The position numbers were made by a program, and so were the translations under genes. Below the pieces are notes generated by a model. The model was not told the DNA's origin and searched no databases. It worked only from the letters and a program-made list of their open reading frames with translations. From Paramacrobiotus metropolitanus (Eukaryota; Tardigrada; Eutardigrada; Parachela; Macrobiotidae): a stretch of DNA of 64,000 nucleotides. The first letter of the stretch is position 1; the number at the start of each line of letters is the position of its first letter. This document shows positions 1 through 9,952 of this stretch, piece after piece. The stretch covers positions 496,001 to 560,000 of the forward strand of contig NW_026570316.1 of assembly GCF_019649055.1 (NCBI RefSeq), read 5' to 3'.

Positions 1-10
1 ATATAGATAT

Positions 11-180
11 GTATGATTTCTTTTGGAGCTACTCGCCCGCAAGTCCATAATGCCAAACCCGAAGTCACAGCTGTTGGCGCTAAAGCGGTCTCTTATCTTG
101 TTGCTGGCCAAAAATAAATCTATTCTTAAGCCATCACCATAAAACTAAAAGTAAAGGTGCTACTAATACAGACGCTCCGC
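11..180. repeat. Dispersed duplicate, copy 1 (partner at 2050-2215)
   Basis: This stretch and 2050-2215 share the same order of short blocks, for example TTTTGGAGCT, then CAAG...CC(A)AAATGCC, GCGGTTCTTAT-like, and AAATCTATTCTTAAGCC, with scattered substitutions. They lie in the same orientation about 2 kb apart. I see no coding frame preserved in both copies, so this is either a local duplication or two copies of an unclassified interspersed element. Confidence 0.6.
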
Positions 181-334
181 CATCGTTTAATTGGCTTATT
201 AGTCCAAAATGCATCTAGATAACTGCAAGCACGCAACATGTAAGCTCGTACACGATGTACCCAATTCAGTTTTAATTCAGTTGGTGAAATTTTAATCAAC
301 CAGACGCTGTTACGGTTCGAGCAGTCAGTCACTC

Positions 335-505
335 TCATCGTCCTCGTATTCGATATGGCCTCGTCATCACTTGCTGCGGCATGGACAGCGCTCCGCCTGG
401 GAAGTAGAGATGGTATGCATAGCCCGCGCCCATACTGTCGCCGGTCGGCGCTTCTGTGTACCCAGTCGGGACTGATGGTACTTCACTTTTATAGGAAACT
501 TGTGA
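335..505 (-). CDS. Possible terminal exon of an unrecognised gene
   Basis: On the minus strand an open frame begins after a plausible acceptor (ACGATACAG at about 506) and runs to a stop at 335. The peptide is Pro/Gly/Tyr-rich (PSVPTGYTEAPTGDSMGAGY) and ends in a basic tail (RPYRIRGR). I do not recognise the family and could not place an upstream exon with a matching phase, so it may be a chance frame. Composition and the acceptor are the only support. Confidence 0.25.
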   Translation of the reverse strand, partial: SQVSYKSEVPSVPTGYTEAPTGDSMGAGYAYHLYFPGGALSMPQQVMTRPYRIRGR

Positions 506-972
506 CTGTATCGTTTTGCCAATAAATATATTCCACTGATGGTGAGAATACGTATGTACTCGCACATTAGCAGTATAAATGCTATAACGCCATGCATACT
601 AGCTTCGGTTTTCTCAACAACCGGTCACTTTTGCTAGAAGTATCCATTGTGAACAACTTTCTTTCTGTTTTTTTATGTCCGCTCCTTCATTTAGTAGCGC
701 AACTGGATGAAGCCACAAAACTAGGTGTATGATCAGACTAGGTGTATGATTGTAGGTGTATGATCAGACTTTACTTCCTTCCATTTTACTTGTTGTATGT
801 TGCTTCAACTGGGATCGCCAGTTCACCATGCAACGCGCCACAAGTCGGCCGGTAACCGGATGTTCAAAATGTATAGTAAGCGTGACAGGACTGAAATGCC
901 GAAGTACGGGTGGATCAGTGTTAACACCATTTTTTTAAATGCAGTGCAGTTCTACAAGCACATACCATCAGA

Positions 973-1400
973 CTACTTTAGCGTAAAAATACTGCGGCGC
1001 GCGACTGACTTCCTGGCCATGGGCCATGGCGGACCTACGCAACGTAGCTCAGGCCCGCTGAAGGGCGCGAATGCGCAGCCCGAGAGGGCGGTAATACACA
1101 ATACGGATCCCCGGGAGGCCACGGTAACGTTGAGAACCTGAAAGATGAGGACGTGAATGACGCAGGTGAAGTTGTCGGTGTATCGTGGACCGTGGTGTCC
1201 TCCGTCAACAACGTATAACGGGCGCGGCCGGCCAGCTTCAAAGACGGTGCGGGCGTATTGCACCCAGGGCACATCGCGTCCATCGCTTTTGGCCGGCAGT
1301 TCGCCGGGGAACTTCACATCGTCTCCGAGTCGCGGCCGGTATAAACCAAGCTGTCCGTCACGACAACACTCGGGGCCAGGTGCGTCAAAATAAACCAGTC
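973..1400 (-). other. Coding-like GC-rich stretch in shifting frames, possibly a decayed exon
   Basis: On the minus strand, two adjoining frames give protein-like sequence: one reads HLAPSVVVTDSLVYTGRDSE, and the next continues with LGDDVKFPGELPAKSDGRDV and VPWVQYARTVFEAGRPRPLY. The frame changes around 1330. The base composition resembles the GC-rich coding exons of the neighbouring F-box genes more than the AT-rich flanks. No family is recognised. It could be a degenerate exon or a chance open stretch; the opposite strand is also partly open. Confidence 0.25.
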
Positions 1401-2049
1401 GTCATGCTGGTTTTGAGCAGCGCCTCCGCCAGCATTTTCTTGACTAGCAAGATATCCTTAAGGCATTTCAGTTAATAATGTAACGATAAAATCTAAACTA
1501 GTATGAAACAGTACGAGTAAATAATTATAAATTCCGTGGCTGTACGCCTGTAATATTAGAGGGTACCTCCGCTAGCATTCATCTTTACGTCATCGATCTC
1601 GGACTGCCGTCCCTCTCTCATGTTGGTGCTTGGTAAGGCATCGAACCCAAGCGCGGACATACTCGAATGGATTAATCGAATCCCGGTAAGGTAGTGATTC
1701 CACTCTCGCACGGTGCCCGAATGGAAGGACTACATAACCAGGATTCGATTTGGATTCACTTCAGTCAGAAGCATGGGATCTGAACCCATCCTTACGGTCG
1801 CACGTCCGGCGGCGGCGGCGACGCTGGAGTAGGAGTAAGCTCGCTGCTCCCACCTCCCCGGCCCACCGCCGCTGACGCCGTTGTGCGATTCGTAGTCGGC
1901 TATTTGAGATTTTTGCCAATTAATATTCAGAGCATTAGAATCAATAAAGTGTACAATAAAGAGTCGGTAGTGTGCAACGTCGATCATGCTGTAGACGACA
2001 TATAGTTGATGATCGAATTGCACGGATCTGCAGTTTCCTGCTCACATCT

Positions 2050-2215
2050 GTGATTCCTTTTGGAGCTCTCGCTTTGCAAGCCCAAAATGCCGAATCCGTA
2101 GTAGCATAGTTTGCCGCGAAAGCGGTTCTTATTTTGTTCATAGCCATAAATATAAATCTATTCTTAAGCCGCCGCCATAAAAGGATATGGTGCATTGCTA
2201 CAGCAGTGTTTTTAG
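2050..2215. repeat. Dispersed duplicate, copy 2 (partner at 11-180)
   Basis: Second copy of the block found at 11-180, in the same orientation, with shared words such as TTTTGGAGCT, AAATGCCGAA and AAATCTATTCTTAAGCC. The stretch from 1400 to 2850 around it holds no gene I can support. Confidence 0.6.
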
Positions 2216-2851
2216 GACTTTGTGTTGCATTACTGCCTTGGCTTACGTAACAGGCAGCCTGTAGGTTATTTATATAGATTAACGTTTACCGGCACCTTTT
2301 ACTGTCCGATTTCCAGTGTTCTGCCGAGTGTGCATTGTGCATAGTGTATACGGGCAAAGTAAACACGTGAACAAAAATAATTTCTCCACAAATAGTTGCC
2401 ATAAGAAAGCATAAGAATACAATGAATTCATGCCGCGGTAGTACTAGGGTATGACTTAGTGCATAACGGCTACATTTCTTTGCCATTGATTTTTTGACGC
2501 TTTTCTTAACGTCTTTAATTTACATGTGAAACGTGAAAGCAGATATTTGCTGCGACCTGTAGAACGTACGTGATCTTACAGTTGAGCCTACATATTGCTG
2601 ACATTCAGTTTGATTTGTTTTGTAATTCAACCAACAAAACACTGGCAGGACATATGCAGCTGACGAAAATGAAGCTGGCAACGAGTCGCCATTAAGGCAA
2701 AAACACCACCTTTGGACGATTTCTTGGTCGCCAAATAATACTGGCATTTGACAGTTTGGCACTAAGGCAAGGAAGGCAAATTGGTACTAGCACTTAATAA
2801 ACTGTATTTTTTTATCGCTGCAGTAAACCTCATGGATGGTAAAGGGGTTGT

Positions 2852-3479
2852 TTAGTCAAAATAGGTAATCGGGTCATCTTCGCTAGCCTTTCTGATGCCC
2901 CTTAAAGTATATCTGCCCTCGTCATCCCGCTCGATCCTCGCACGGATGTACCTTCCGGGTTCACCAGTTCCCAGGCGGATCTACAAGGGTAAAACAAGCC
3001 CAGGCACATTTTAAAAGAGTGAAATTACGATTGGTCAAAAGGCTTGGGCAGTAAAAGTAGCATGGAGGACGTTACCTTGACAAAGTAGTCCGGGTAGATG
3101 ACGGCAGTGATATCCGTTCTACTGCCGTATGACATCGGAATGAGAACGGTGTCGCTGCTGACCTTAGTCTTAGCTCTTATTTCCTTGGAAACTTCCCTTT
3201 TTTGCAAATGATATAGCAAATTGATTAGATACTCAATGTACGGTATGTACTTCTCGTACGAGCATGTTAAAGAAGTACGCTACAAAATTTTAAAGAATTT
3301 ATAGAAGAGTTTTCAAACCGCAGATAGTTTACTAATTTTGCCGGAAACGGTAATGTGTTCACTACTCTAGCGCTTACCGCTTCGACAGCACGCTTATAAG
3401 CATCCCAGTGGAAATATTTGATGAATGTGACTTCTGGAATGCGTGGCTCAGAATTGGGAGAAACTAATCCAGCAATCAT
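2852..3479 (-). CDS. Unrecognised small gene, three candidate exons
   Basis: Minus strand. The last exon (2980-2852) follows a good acceptor (CCCTTGTAG) and encodes 42 residues ending in EDDPITYFD before a stop; it contains the phrase GTGEPGRYIRARIERDDEGR. Its phase matches the preceding candidate exon, which ends at 3076 with an AAG/gtaacg donor and contains SYGSRTDITAVIYPDYFVK. A third candidate ends at 3378 with a strong GCG/gtaagc donor and reads FIKYFHWDAYKRAVEA; its link to the middle exon needs an acceptor I place only loosely near 3190. The first exon is also preceded by an acceptor (CTCATAG), so more exons may lie upstream. I do not recognise the protein. The charged C-terminus and matching phases make a real gene plausible. 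Confidence 0.42.
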
Positions 3480-3584
3480 CTATGAGACTATGTCGAAACA
3501 CTGGAAAACACAAGTGACTTTGCAGGAAATGGCTCTTAAAATGAAAAAACGGGTGGTTCTATACAAAAACGTGCAGGTATAAAA

Positions 3585-3752
3585 ATGGACGAGGCATTCT
3601 GCCACAGTCTGTGTCACTACGAAACCAGCTCTTGGGACGTTGTGCTTTTGCAAAGGAGTTGGAGTAGGAAAACTGGGCAGACTGCCGAATTCAACAAAGT
3701 TTTCTCGGGTTTTGTGTCTCTTGCATCGGATTATGTAAAGTCTGATATTTAA
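3585..3752 (+). CDS. Small open frame, faintly globin-like N-terminus
   Basis: A 55-codon frame starts with ATG and ends with TAA. Its middle (DVVLLQRSWSRKTGQTAEF then NKVFSGF) faintly recalls the first helices of a globin, where a Leu-x-x-Ser-Trp motif precedes a Phe-rich helix. A GTAAAG after the Asp-Tyr codons near the end could be a splice donor, making this a first exon. No downstream exon with proximal or distal histidine was found. Treat it as a guess resting on one short motif. Confidence 0.22.
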   Translation: MDEAFCHSLCHYETSSWDVVLLQRSWSRKTGQTAEFNKVFSGFVSLASDYVKSDI

Positions 3753-3859
3753 ACGAACGATTTATTAAGCGATTACTCACTGAATAAGCGCTGAAGGAGG
3801 AGCGGCTCGTTGCAGAACCGGTTGCAAACCACTAACGTAGTAATCACCCGAGATTCTTA

Positions 3860-3955
3860 CATTCTTATATCTTATAAAGGTACTTCGCTTTTTCTCATAT
3901 TTCGGTCATTTTGAGTGCATCATATTCCGAAGTACCTTTATAAGATATAAGAATG
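3860..3955. repeat. Perfect 28-bp inverted repeat with 40-bp loop
   Basis: The arm at 3860-3887 (starting CATTCTTATATCTTATAAAG) is the exact reverse complement of 3928-3955. The loop is about 40 nt and AT-rich. It could be the termini of a very small foldback element or a structured RNA. Perfect identity of the arms suggests recent origin or selection on pairing. Confidence 0.8.
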
Positions 3956-4648
3956 GAAGAAGCCCTTTATACCTGGAAGTGTAGGAGAGCCATTTTCTTA
4001 CTCACTTATTTAGGTGTGCTGTACAATACATAACACCTGTAGGTTGCAATTGATTTTTTGAGAAACACCGAATCGAAAAGCAAAAAATGCCGGTGTACCG
4101 AAATATGTAGCTGCAGCAGAAGATAATGGAACCGTATGCGCTCCATTTTTCAAGATGCACAAGCCTCACGCTCATATGAGGAGTCGCTGGATTTCTGTCA
4201 TTATGTTGGTGTTGAGTTTTGCAGTGCGCGAAAATGGGGAGGGTAAAAAATGTGTAGTGGGATGGAGCGGCAAACAACTTGCCGTACCCTAGCACCCTTT
4301 CGTGATGCTTAAATTTTCTACTGTATCTCAAATTGGACGGACGCTACTGTCCAAAAGCATCTGCCGATAAGGATGTGTAGAAAGCTAGAAACTCTACAGT
4401 TTCAGTCAGAATTCTGCAGTTTGTTTTGAATACTCGTAAACCGGACCAACTGCCCGTTCATAGTGCACAAACAGCGCGCCAACAATCTGTGCATGTACAA
4501 TACACTGTACCGTTTAGCTGTAGGTAACGGACTGTACGATTTATCGAATCAAGTTTGGGTTAAAACCGCCGTACGGCCTTTGCATACGGGGCGTATTAGG
4601 CGTAGAATTATCGGGACAATACAAGGCCGCGTTTTCTACCAGGCTTAG

Positions 4649-4797
4649 CGGCTTATAGATGTACAAGTACACGTCCGCAGACACCCACTAATCAGCGTGT
4701 GCATTTAACGTAATTTTAGTACTTATAAATGTACATAGGACACGTCCGCAGACACCCACTAATCAGCGTGTACATTTAACGTAATTTTAGTACGAGC
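4649..4797. repeat. Tandem duplication, two units of about 75 bp
   Basis: Two adjacent near-identical units each contain ACACGTCCGCAGACACCCAC, then TAATCAGCGTGT and ATTTAACGTAATTTTAGTAC. They differ by a few substitutions and short indels near the unit start. The flanking 3.96-5.57 kb has no gene I can support. Confidence 0.8.
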
Positions 4798-5569
4798 ACG
4801 TTGTTTATGTGCACACAAACATAAATTGTATTATTTACGTACATTACTGTATGTTACTGCATAACATTACTACATTGAGCGTTCTTTACCCGCGGAAAAC
4901 TGCAGCATCACATCATGTAATTATGGTAGTACTGGTTTGGACGGTTTTACCTGACGCGGCATTACGAGAAAGCCGCCGCACAGACCCACCATACTTAAAT
5001 ACTACGAAGAAACTGCCGCATCATGTTATTTCCACTCCGTACACCTGAATGGAAACGTTTGTCGGAATACCAGCACTACCTAGTTTTTACACAATCATAT
5101 GCGGAACAACACGGATAGGGGTGTCATGTATTTAGCGGAAACCATCCGTCTCGCTGCAGCGCTCCGCATTATGCCGAATGATAATAATTTTCTCTATTGT
5201 ACTTGCCAGCTTCTATACACACACTGGCAGCCATTTACCATCTGCTATTACCGGCAACGGAGAATATACAGAAAATGTTTTATATTACCATTGACGCAGC
5301 CGTTATGTAAATACAGCGGATGCAGTTTTACCTGATACCATCACGTGTCGGTAAACCGAGCCCCAGTGCGCGCGCCACTTCATAATGCCGCTGACCAAGC
5401 TGCCGTGGAGTTTGTTTTATCTGGCGCATTAATCGATTTATCCCAGCTCCTTCCACAATACTATCAGTGGACGCAAAATGCCCTGATTAATATAGACCTA
5501 TCCCGCAGCAGGACTGCGTTATCCACGGGTTGTTTGAATAATACGTAGTGCTCGTATATAATTTGCACA

Positions 5570-7906
5570 ATGGGTGCCCTTACCTTCGATATGGACAACA
5601 AGCCCGAGTCGGGTACGGCACGGCGGCGGAGCTCCTTCAAGTACACGCCCTCCAAGGAGGATCTGCTGGCGGTGGATAATGAGATCAGTGTCGATGCATT
5701 GCCCACGTATTATACGGCCATTCGGATGGTGCCCATTATGCTGTGCGTTGGGTTGGCCACCGGGACGGTGCAACCGGTGCTGACGGAGCTCATTAAAATC
5801 AGGGTATGCGCGGGAAATTTGTCAAGACAACTGTGGTTTCGGTGCTCAATAAAAATATAATTCAAGAAGTGCAAATATTAACGTAACGCTTATCTGGTTC
5901 GAAAAACATTATACGTGAACTTTTAAAATTATGCTGGTAACTGGTAAACAACTTCCGGTTATAGCGATTGGTTCTAATTACAGACCTGCCAGGTGGAATT
6001 GAATTTTACCGATGAAATCTGTGATCATATTAATAATCATACACGGGAAGCGAAAGCCGTCCAGCGGGTAACATCCCAGATCAAGATGTACGAGACGCTG
6101 ATCGACAGCCTTCCTGCCATGTTTTTCTCACTATTTTTGGGTCAGTTCTACTAGATTGTTGAACTTAACAGCACAGTCAAGAAACGCGAGGGACAGCGTT
6201 CAGCCAAATCAAATGGTACCACTACAGCCATAAGTTAACAAATGTTAACAACAGGTTCCTGGAGCGACGAATATGGGCGAAAACTGCCCATGATGCTCCC
6301 TTTTGTTGGACTAATCATTGCGCATGGATTCACATTAGTTAACACTTATGTCCGCATATCGCCGTACTTCCTCATGTTAACCCCATTCATTACGGTAAGC
6401 AAACGGTTTTTCCCAAACGGTTTTTCTGACAGTTTTGTTTTTGTTGAAAAAGTTCAGCTTTACTAAATTAATACAAAGCGAGTTCGTAGTAATTATTTAT
6501 AGCTATTATAATTAAGTATATTTTAACGCATAAACACAATTTTTGCCTGAATATTAATGTTTTGTAACGCAATAAGAGTGCCATATCTCAAATTTTTTAA
6601 TATACTACATGCACAAAACGGCTTGGTTGTTAATAAGAAAAATAAGAAAATTAAAAGCTATTATAATTATTGACAGCGTGACCAACAGTACATGCAAGCC
6701 TTCCAGCGAACTATGGCTTGAGAATTATGTATGACCTTTAGGCTGCCACCGGTGGAATGATTCTGGTCAATGTCGCGGTCTTCAGCTTCGTCGGAGACTA
6801 CACCAACGACCGCACCCGTTCGCCCAATCTAGCCATCGTGGATGCCGCCCATTTCCTAGTCCGCTTTGCCGGCTCGGCCATTGGCGGCCAGTTGATGCGC
6901 TTCGGCGAATCCGTGCCCTTCTATCTCGCCATCAGTCTGCACGTGTGCTCGTTCTTATACGTCTTCTTCGTAATCCACGAGAAGCGCACTTTTAGAAACA
7001 TCAAGGAATGCAAGATGAGCGACGTCATTACCTTTGAACGCGTGAAGGACAACTGGAGGACACTGAGTAAAAGACGGCCGGGACATAATCGGTTGTTTCT
7101 CTTGCTGATCATTGGATGCATTATCATATCAGCTATTTGTGTCATTGGTGAGCTTTGTGTATGAGCTGGCAAATTTTTCAGTTTCGGTCACGTGTGGTTA
7201 TATTACAGGTGACATGTCAATCACGCAGCTGTATTTGGAATTCGATCCATTCAACTGGACGCTGCAGCATTATACCCTGTACAATGCCATTAACGGAGTG
7301 ATAGAGGGCGTGATCATGGTGCTGGTCAACATAGTACTGCGCCGCTTCTTCACCATTTCCGACACGATGATTGGAGCGATTGCGTCACTGTCGGCGGTGA
7401 TGCATTTATTGTTCTACGGTCTTGCAACCAGTAGTACGCTGATTTACGTTGCTGCCGGAGTTGGAGTACTCAAGTAAGTTAATGTTGCTTGTGTCTATAA
7501 ACGACAAAGAAAGATCAAAGCGTTTTTCTCAAATAGGTAATAAAATATATAAAGAATATTAAGCTAATAAATTTTTCGTTGCAGGATGTTGGGCTTCGTC
7601 TCCATCAAGTCGGTGACGATCGCTCTGGTGGATCGCGATGAAATCGGGAAGCTGATGTCGACGAAGATGTCGCTGATGTCTATCGCGCCATTTATCGGCG
7701 TCACCATCTTTACCAACATCTTCACGCACACCAACGAATGGTGGCCGGGCTTCTGCTTCGTCCTGGGTGCGTGCATGACCTCGCCCGTGGTCTTTGTCTT
7801 TCTTGCCTTTTACCTGGTGCAGCGCCGACAAGCCAAGTCGGCCAGTAGTACCGGCACAACCGTTAGCGCAGCAGAGAGTCTTGATGACATCAAGACTAAA
7901 GTATGA
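5570..7906 (+). CDS. SLC46: SLC46-family transporter A, six exons, 507 aa
   Basis: Coding exons: 5570-5803, 5984-6140, 6255-6394, 6742-7147, 7209-7473 and 7585-7906; all phases agree and give 507 residues plus stop, near the usual 450-500 of the family. The family signature is clear: a conserved luminal Cys pair (CQVELNFTDEIC) in exon 2, VQRVTSQ upstream of helix 2, then GSWSDEYGRKLP spanning the exon 2/3 junction, which matches the Gly-x-Trp-Ser-Asp-x-x-Gly-Arg loop of SLC46/PCFT proteins. Multiple hydrophobic helices follow, then a long cytosolic loop in exon 4 and more helices in exons 4-6. Family members carry folates, related heterocycles or bacterial muropeptides across the plasma or lysosomal membrane, many by proton coupling; the substrate here is unknown. 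The start is the first Met in a context also conserved in SLC46-B. It is convergent with the F-box-1 gene downstream. Confidence 0.88.
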
Positions 7907-9952
7907 ACACAACCGGCTGTTCGTTCGAACCCTTTTTTTAAAGTTTCCTATAACTGTTAGTACCGCAGCCTTTTCTGGCTATGTACGAAATACTCTGTTT
8001 TCTCTGCGCACCTATTATTATGACATTGTTGCAGTTAAGTATGCAACTCAACATGTGTGTGTATGTTGTTATAAACATGGACCAATCCGGCAGCAAAAAT
8101 TATCTGCTGCAATATTTTTTAAGGGATCCTATGGCGTAAAGTAAGGTAAAATAATATTTAGCCGCGCGAAAAGCGTTGTACGAGTAAGCAAGCCGAACAC
8201 GCAGTAATTACACAATTATTGCCTTATTCACAAAAGTAAAATCATAATTTATCGCCAGCAGACAGTCTTATTAGGTCAAACGTTCGGTGTACATGTATTT
8301 AGGGAAAATCAGCCGCACATCTTTTAGCACCAGAAAGGTGCCGTCCACCAATACCCTGAACATTGTATGGTACAAGCCGCCATTAAATGTTGAAATGACG
8401 GATAATAGTTCATTTATGTAACTGGAACACAGGTTAGACTTTTCCGGCTAGTTTGCAATTATGTCGCCTTATTAAATTTAATTGAACGGATGCATTTTAT
8501 GTTTTAATTACAGTATGGTACTTGTGGAATGTTGACCGCTTAGCAAAATGCACGATTTGCTAACTGCCGCAAACTACGCGTAACCACAGTCGGTAAAAAG
8601 CTAAAGCTACTCCAAACAGCGCACGCTGGCTGCCTTTGCTCCTATGGATCAAGGCTCCGTTGCTCGAAAGCCATATAATTCGCTAAAACATCGGCAGAAT
8701 GCCGACCTGAAAGAGTGAATGCATTACGAACAATGGGTTATGTCCGAGATATACCGTTGCATTCCGATTGATACCGTTGCATACAGCATAGTGCATAACA
8801 AGTTAGCAACATTCAATAATATAACACCGCTGCATTTATTTTTAGCAAATGGTGATTAAACTGATTAAAATACTAAAATTTAGATATAAATATACTCGTA
8901 GTCATAGCCTGTTGACATTTAACGTTTGCTAATAATGCATTTTTGCAGTAGTTTAGACATATATTGTTTTCGAAATGTTAGGGCTTGTTATTAAACCACT
9001 CGATTTTCACTTGAGAGATTTGGTTGTCTATTAAATTTGGTTTTTTCTCTGCAGTTCCAGTACTGCGTTACCGAAAAATGCACTGAAGTTCTGCACTCGA
9101 TAAGTCTGCAATCTTTCAGGATACGCCCATTTCTGCCGATTTCCATAGACTTTTGTTTACTCCATATTCTAGCCTATTCGGCTTTTAGCCGAGTGTCTCA
9201 GCCCTGGGGTAACTACTCTATGGTACTTGTTCGTATAGCGGAAGTACAGTGCGGAAAGTACTTGCAGAACTTTATGTATTAAGTTTCTGTATTTCGCGTT
9301 ACAGTACCCGTTCTAAGAATTGCGTTCACAGCCAAGTATTGGACCTGCAACATATTATGTGGTTTGTGTTGCCGGTTGCGTAAAGTTATTTATCGGAAAT
9401 ATCAAAAATTAATAATAGAATAAATTGCAAGTACCGGTAACCAGATATTTATTTTTACGTGTAAAACGGCGTATAGCCGAATCGTAGGGTACGGCTTGCC
9501 GGAAATTCAGTTCGTAAAGTCCAGTTTGCAAAGTTGATAAGAACGCGAACAAAATTTCAAAGACCTAAAAGTGATTTAAAGATAAAACAAGATCAACTCT
9601 TGCTGGGAGGGAGGGAGGATTCGAGATGCTCCATAATACGGTAGGTGTCCAGAAGCGCACGGAGCGAAGAAGAGCATCCACAAAGAGCTACAAGTCGATC
9701 TATCAGGACGCTTTAGTGTTTGTTCTTGCGGAGTGGCCGACTGGCCGTACGACTTAACGCAGACGAAGCTCGTACAAACACACGATTTTAACAATGTTGT
9801 TAAATGTGTACCAAAATACACAACTATTGCCGGCAAAATTCGCCACACGAGGCCGATGCCACGTTGCTATAGCAGGTCAATAAAACGTCAGTACGTGATG
9901 AATATGAAAACCAGTAAACGGACAATGCAAACACAGGGGCGTACTACTAGGG
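7907..9952. other. Intergenic, no gene seen
   Basis: About 2 kb between two convergent genes, presumably holding the 3' UTRs of both. Open frames here are short and of low-complexity composition, and I found no splice-consistent exon, clear repeat or tRNA. Confidence 0.5.
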
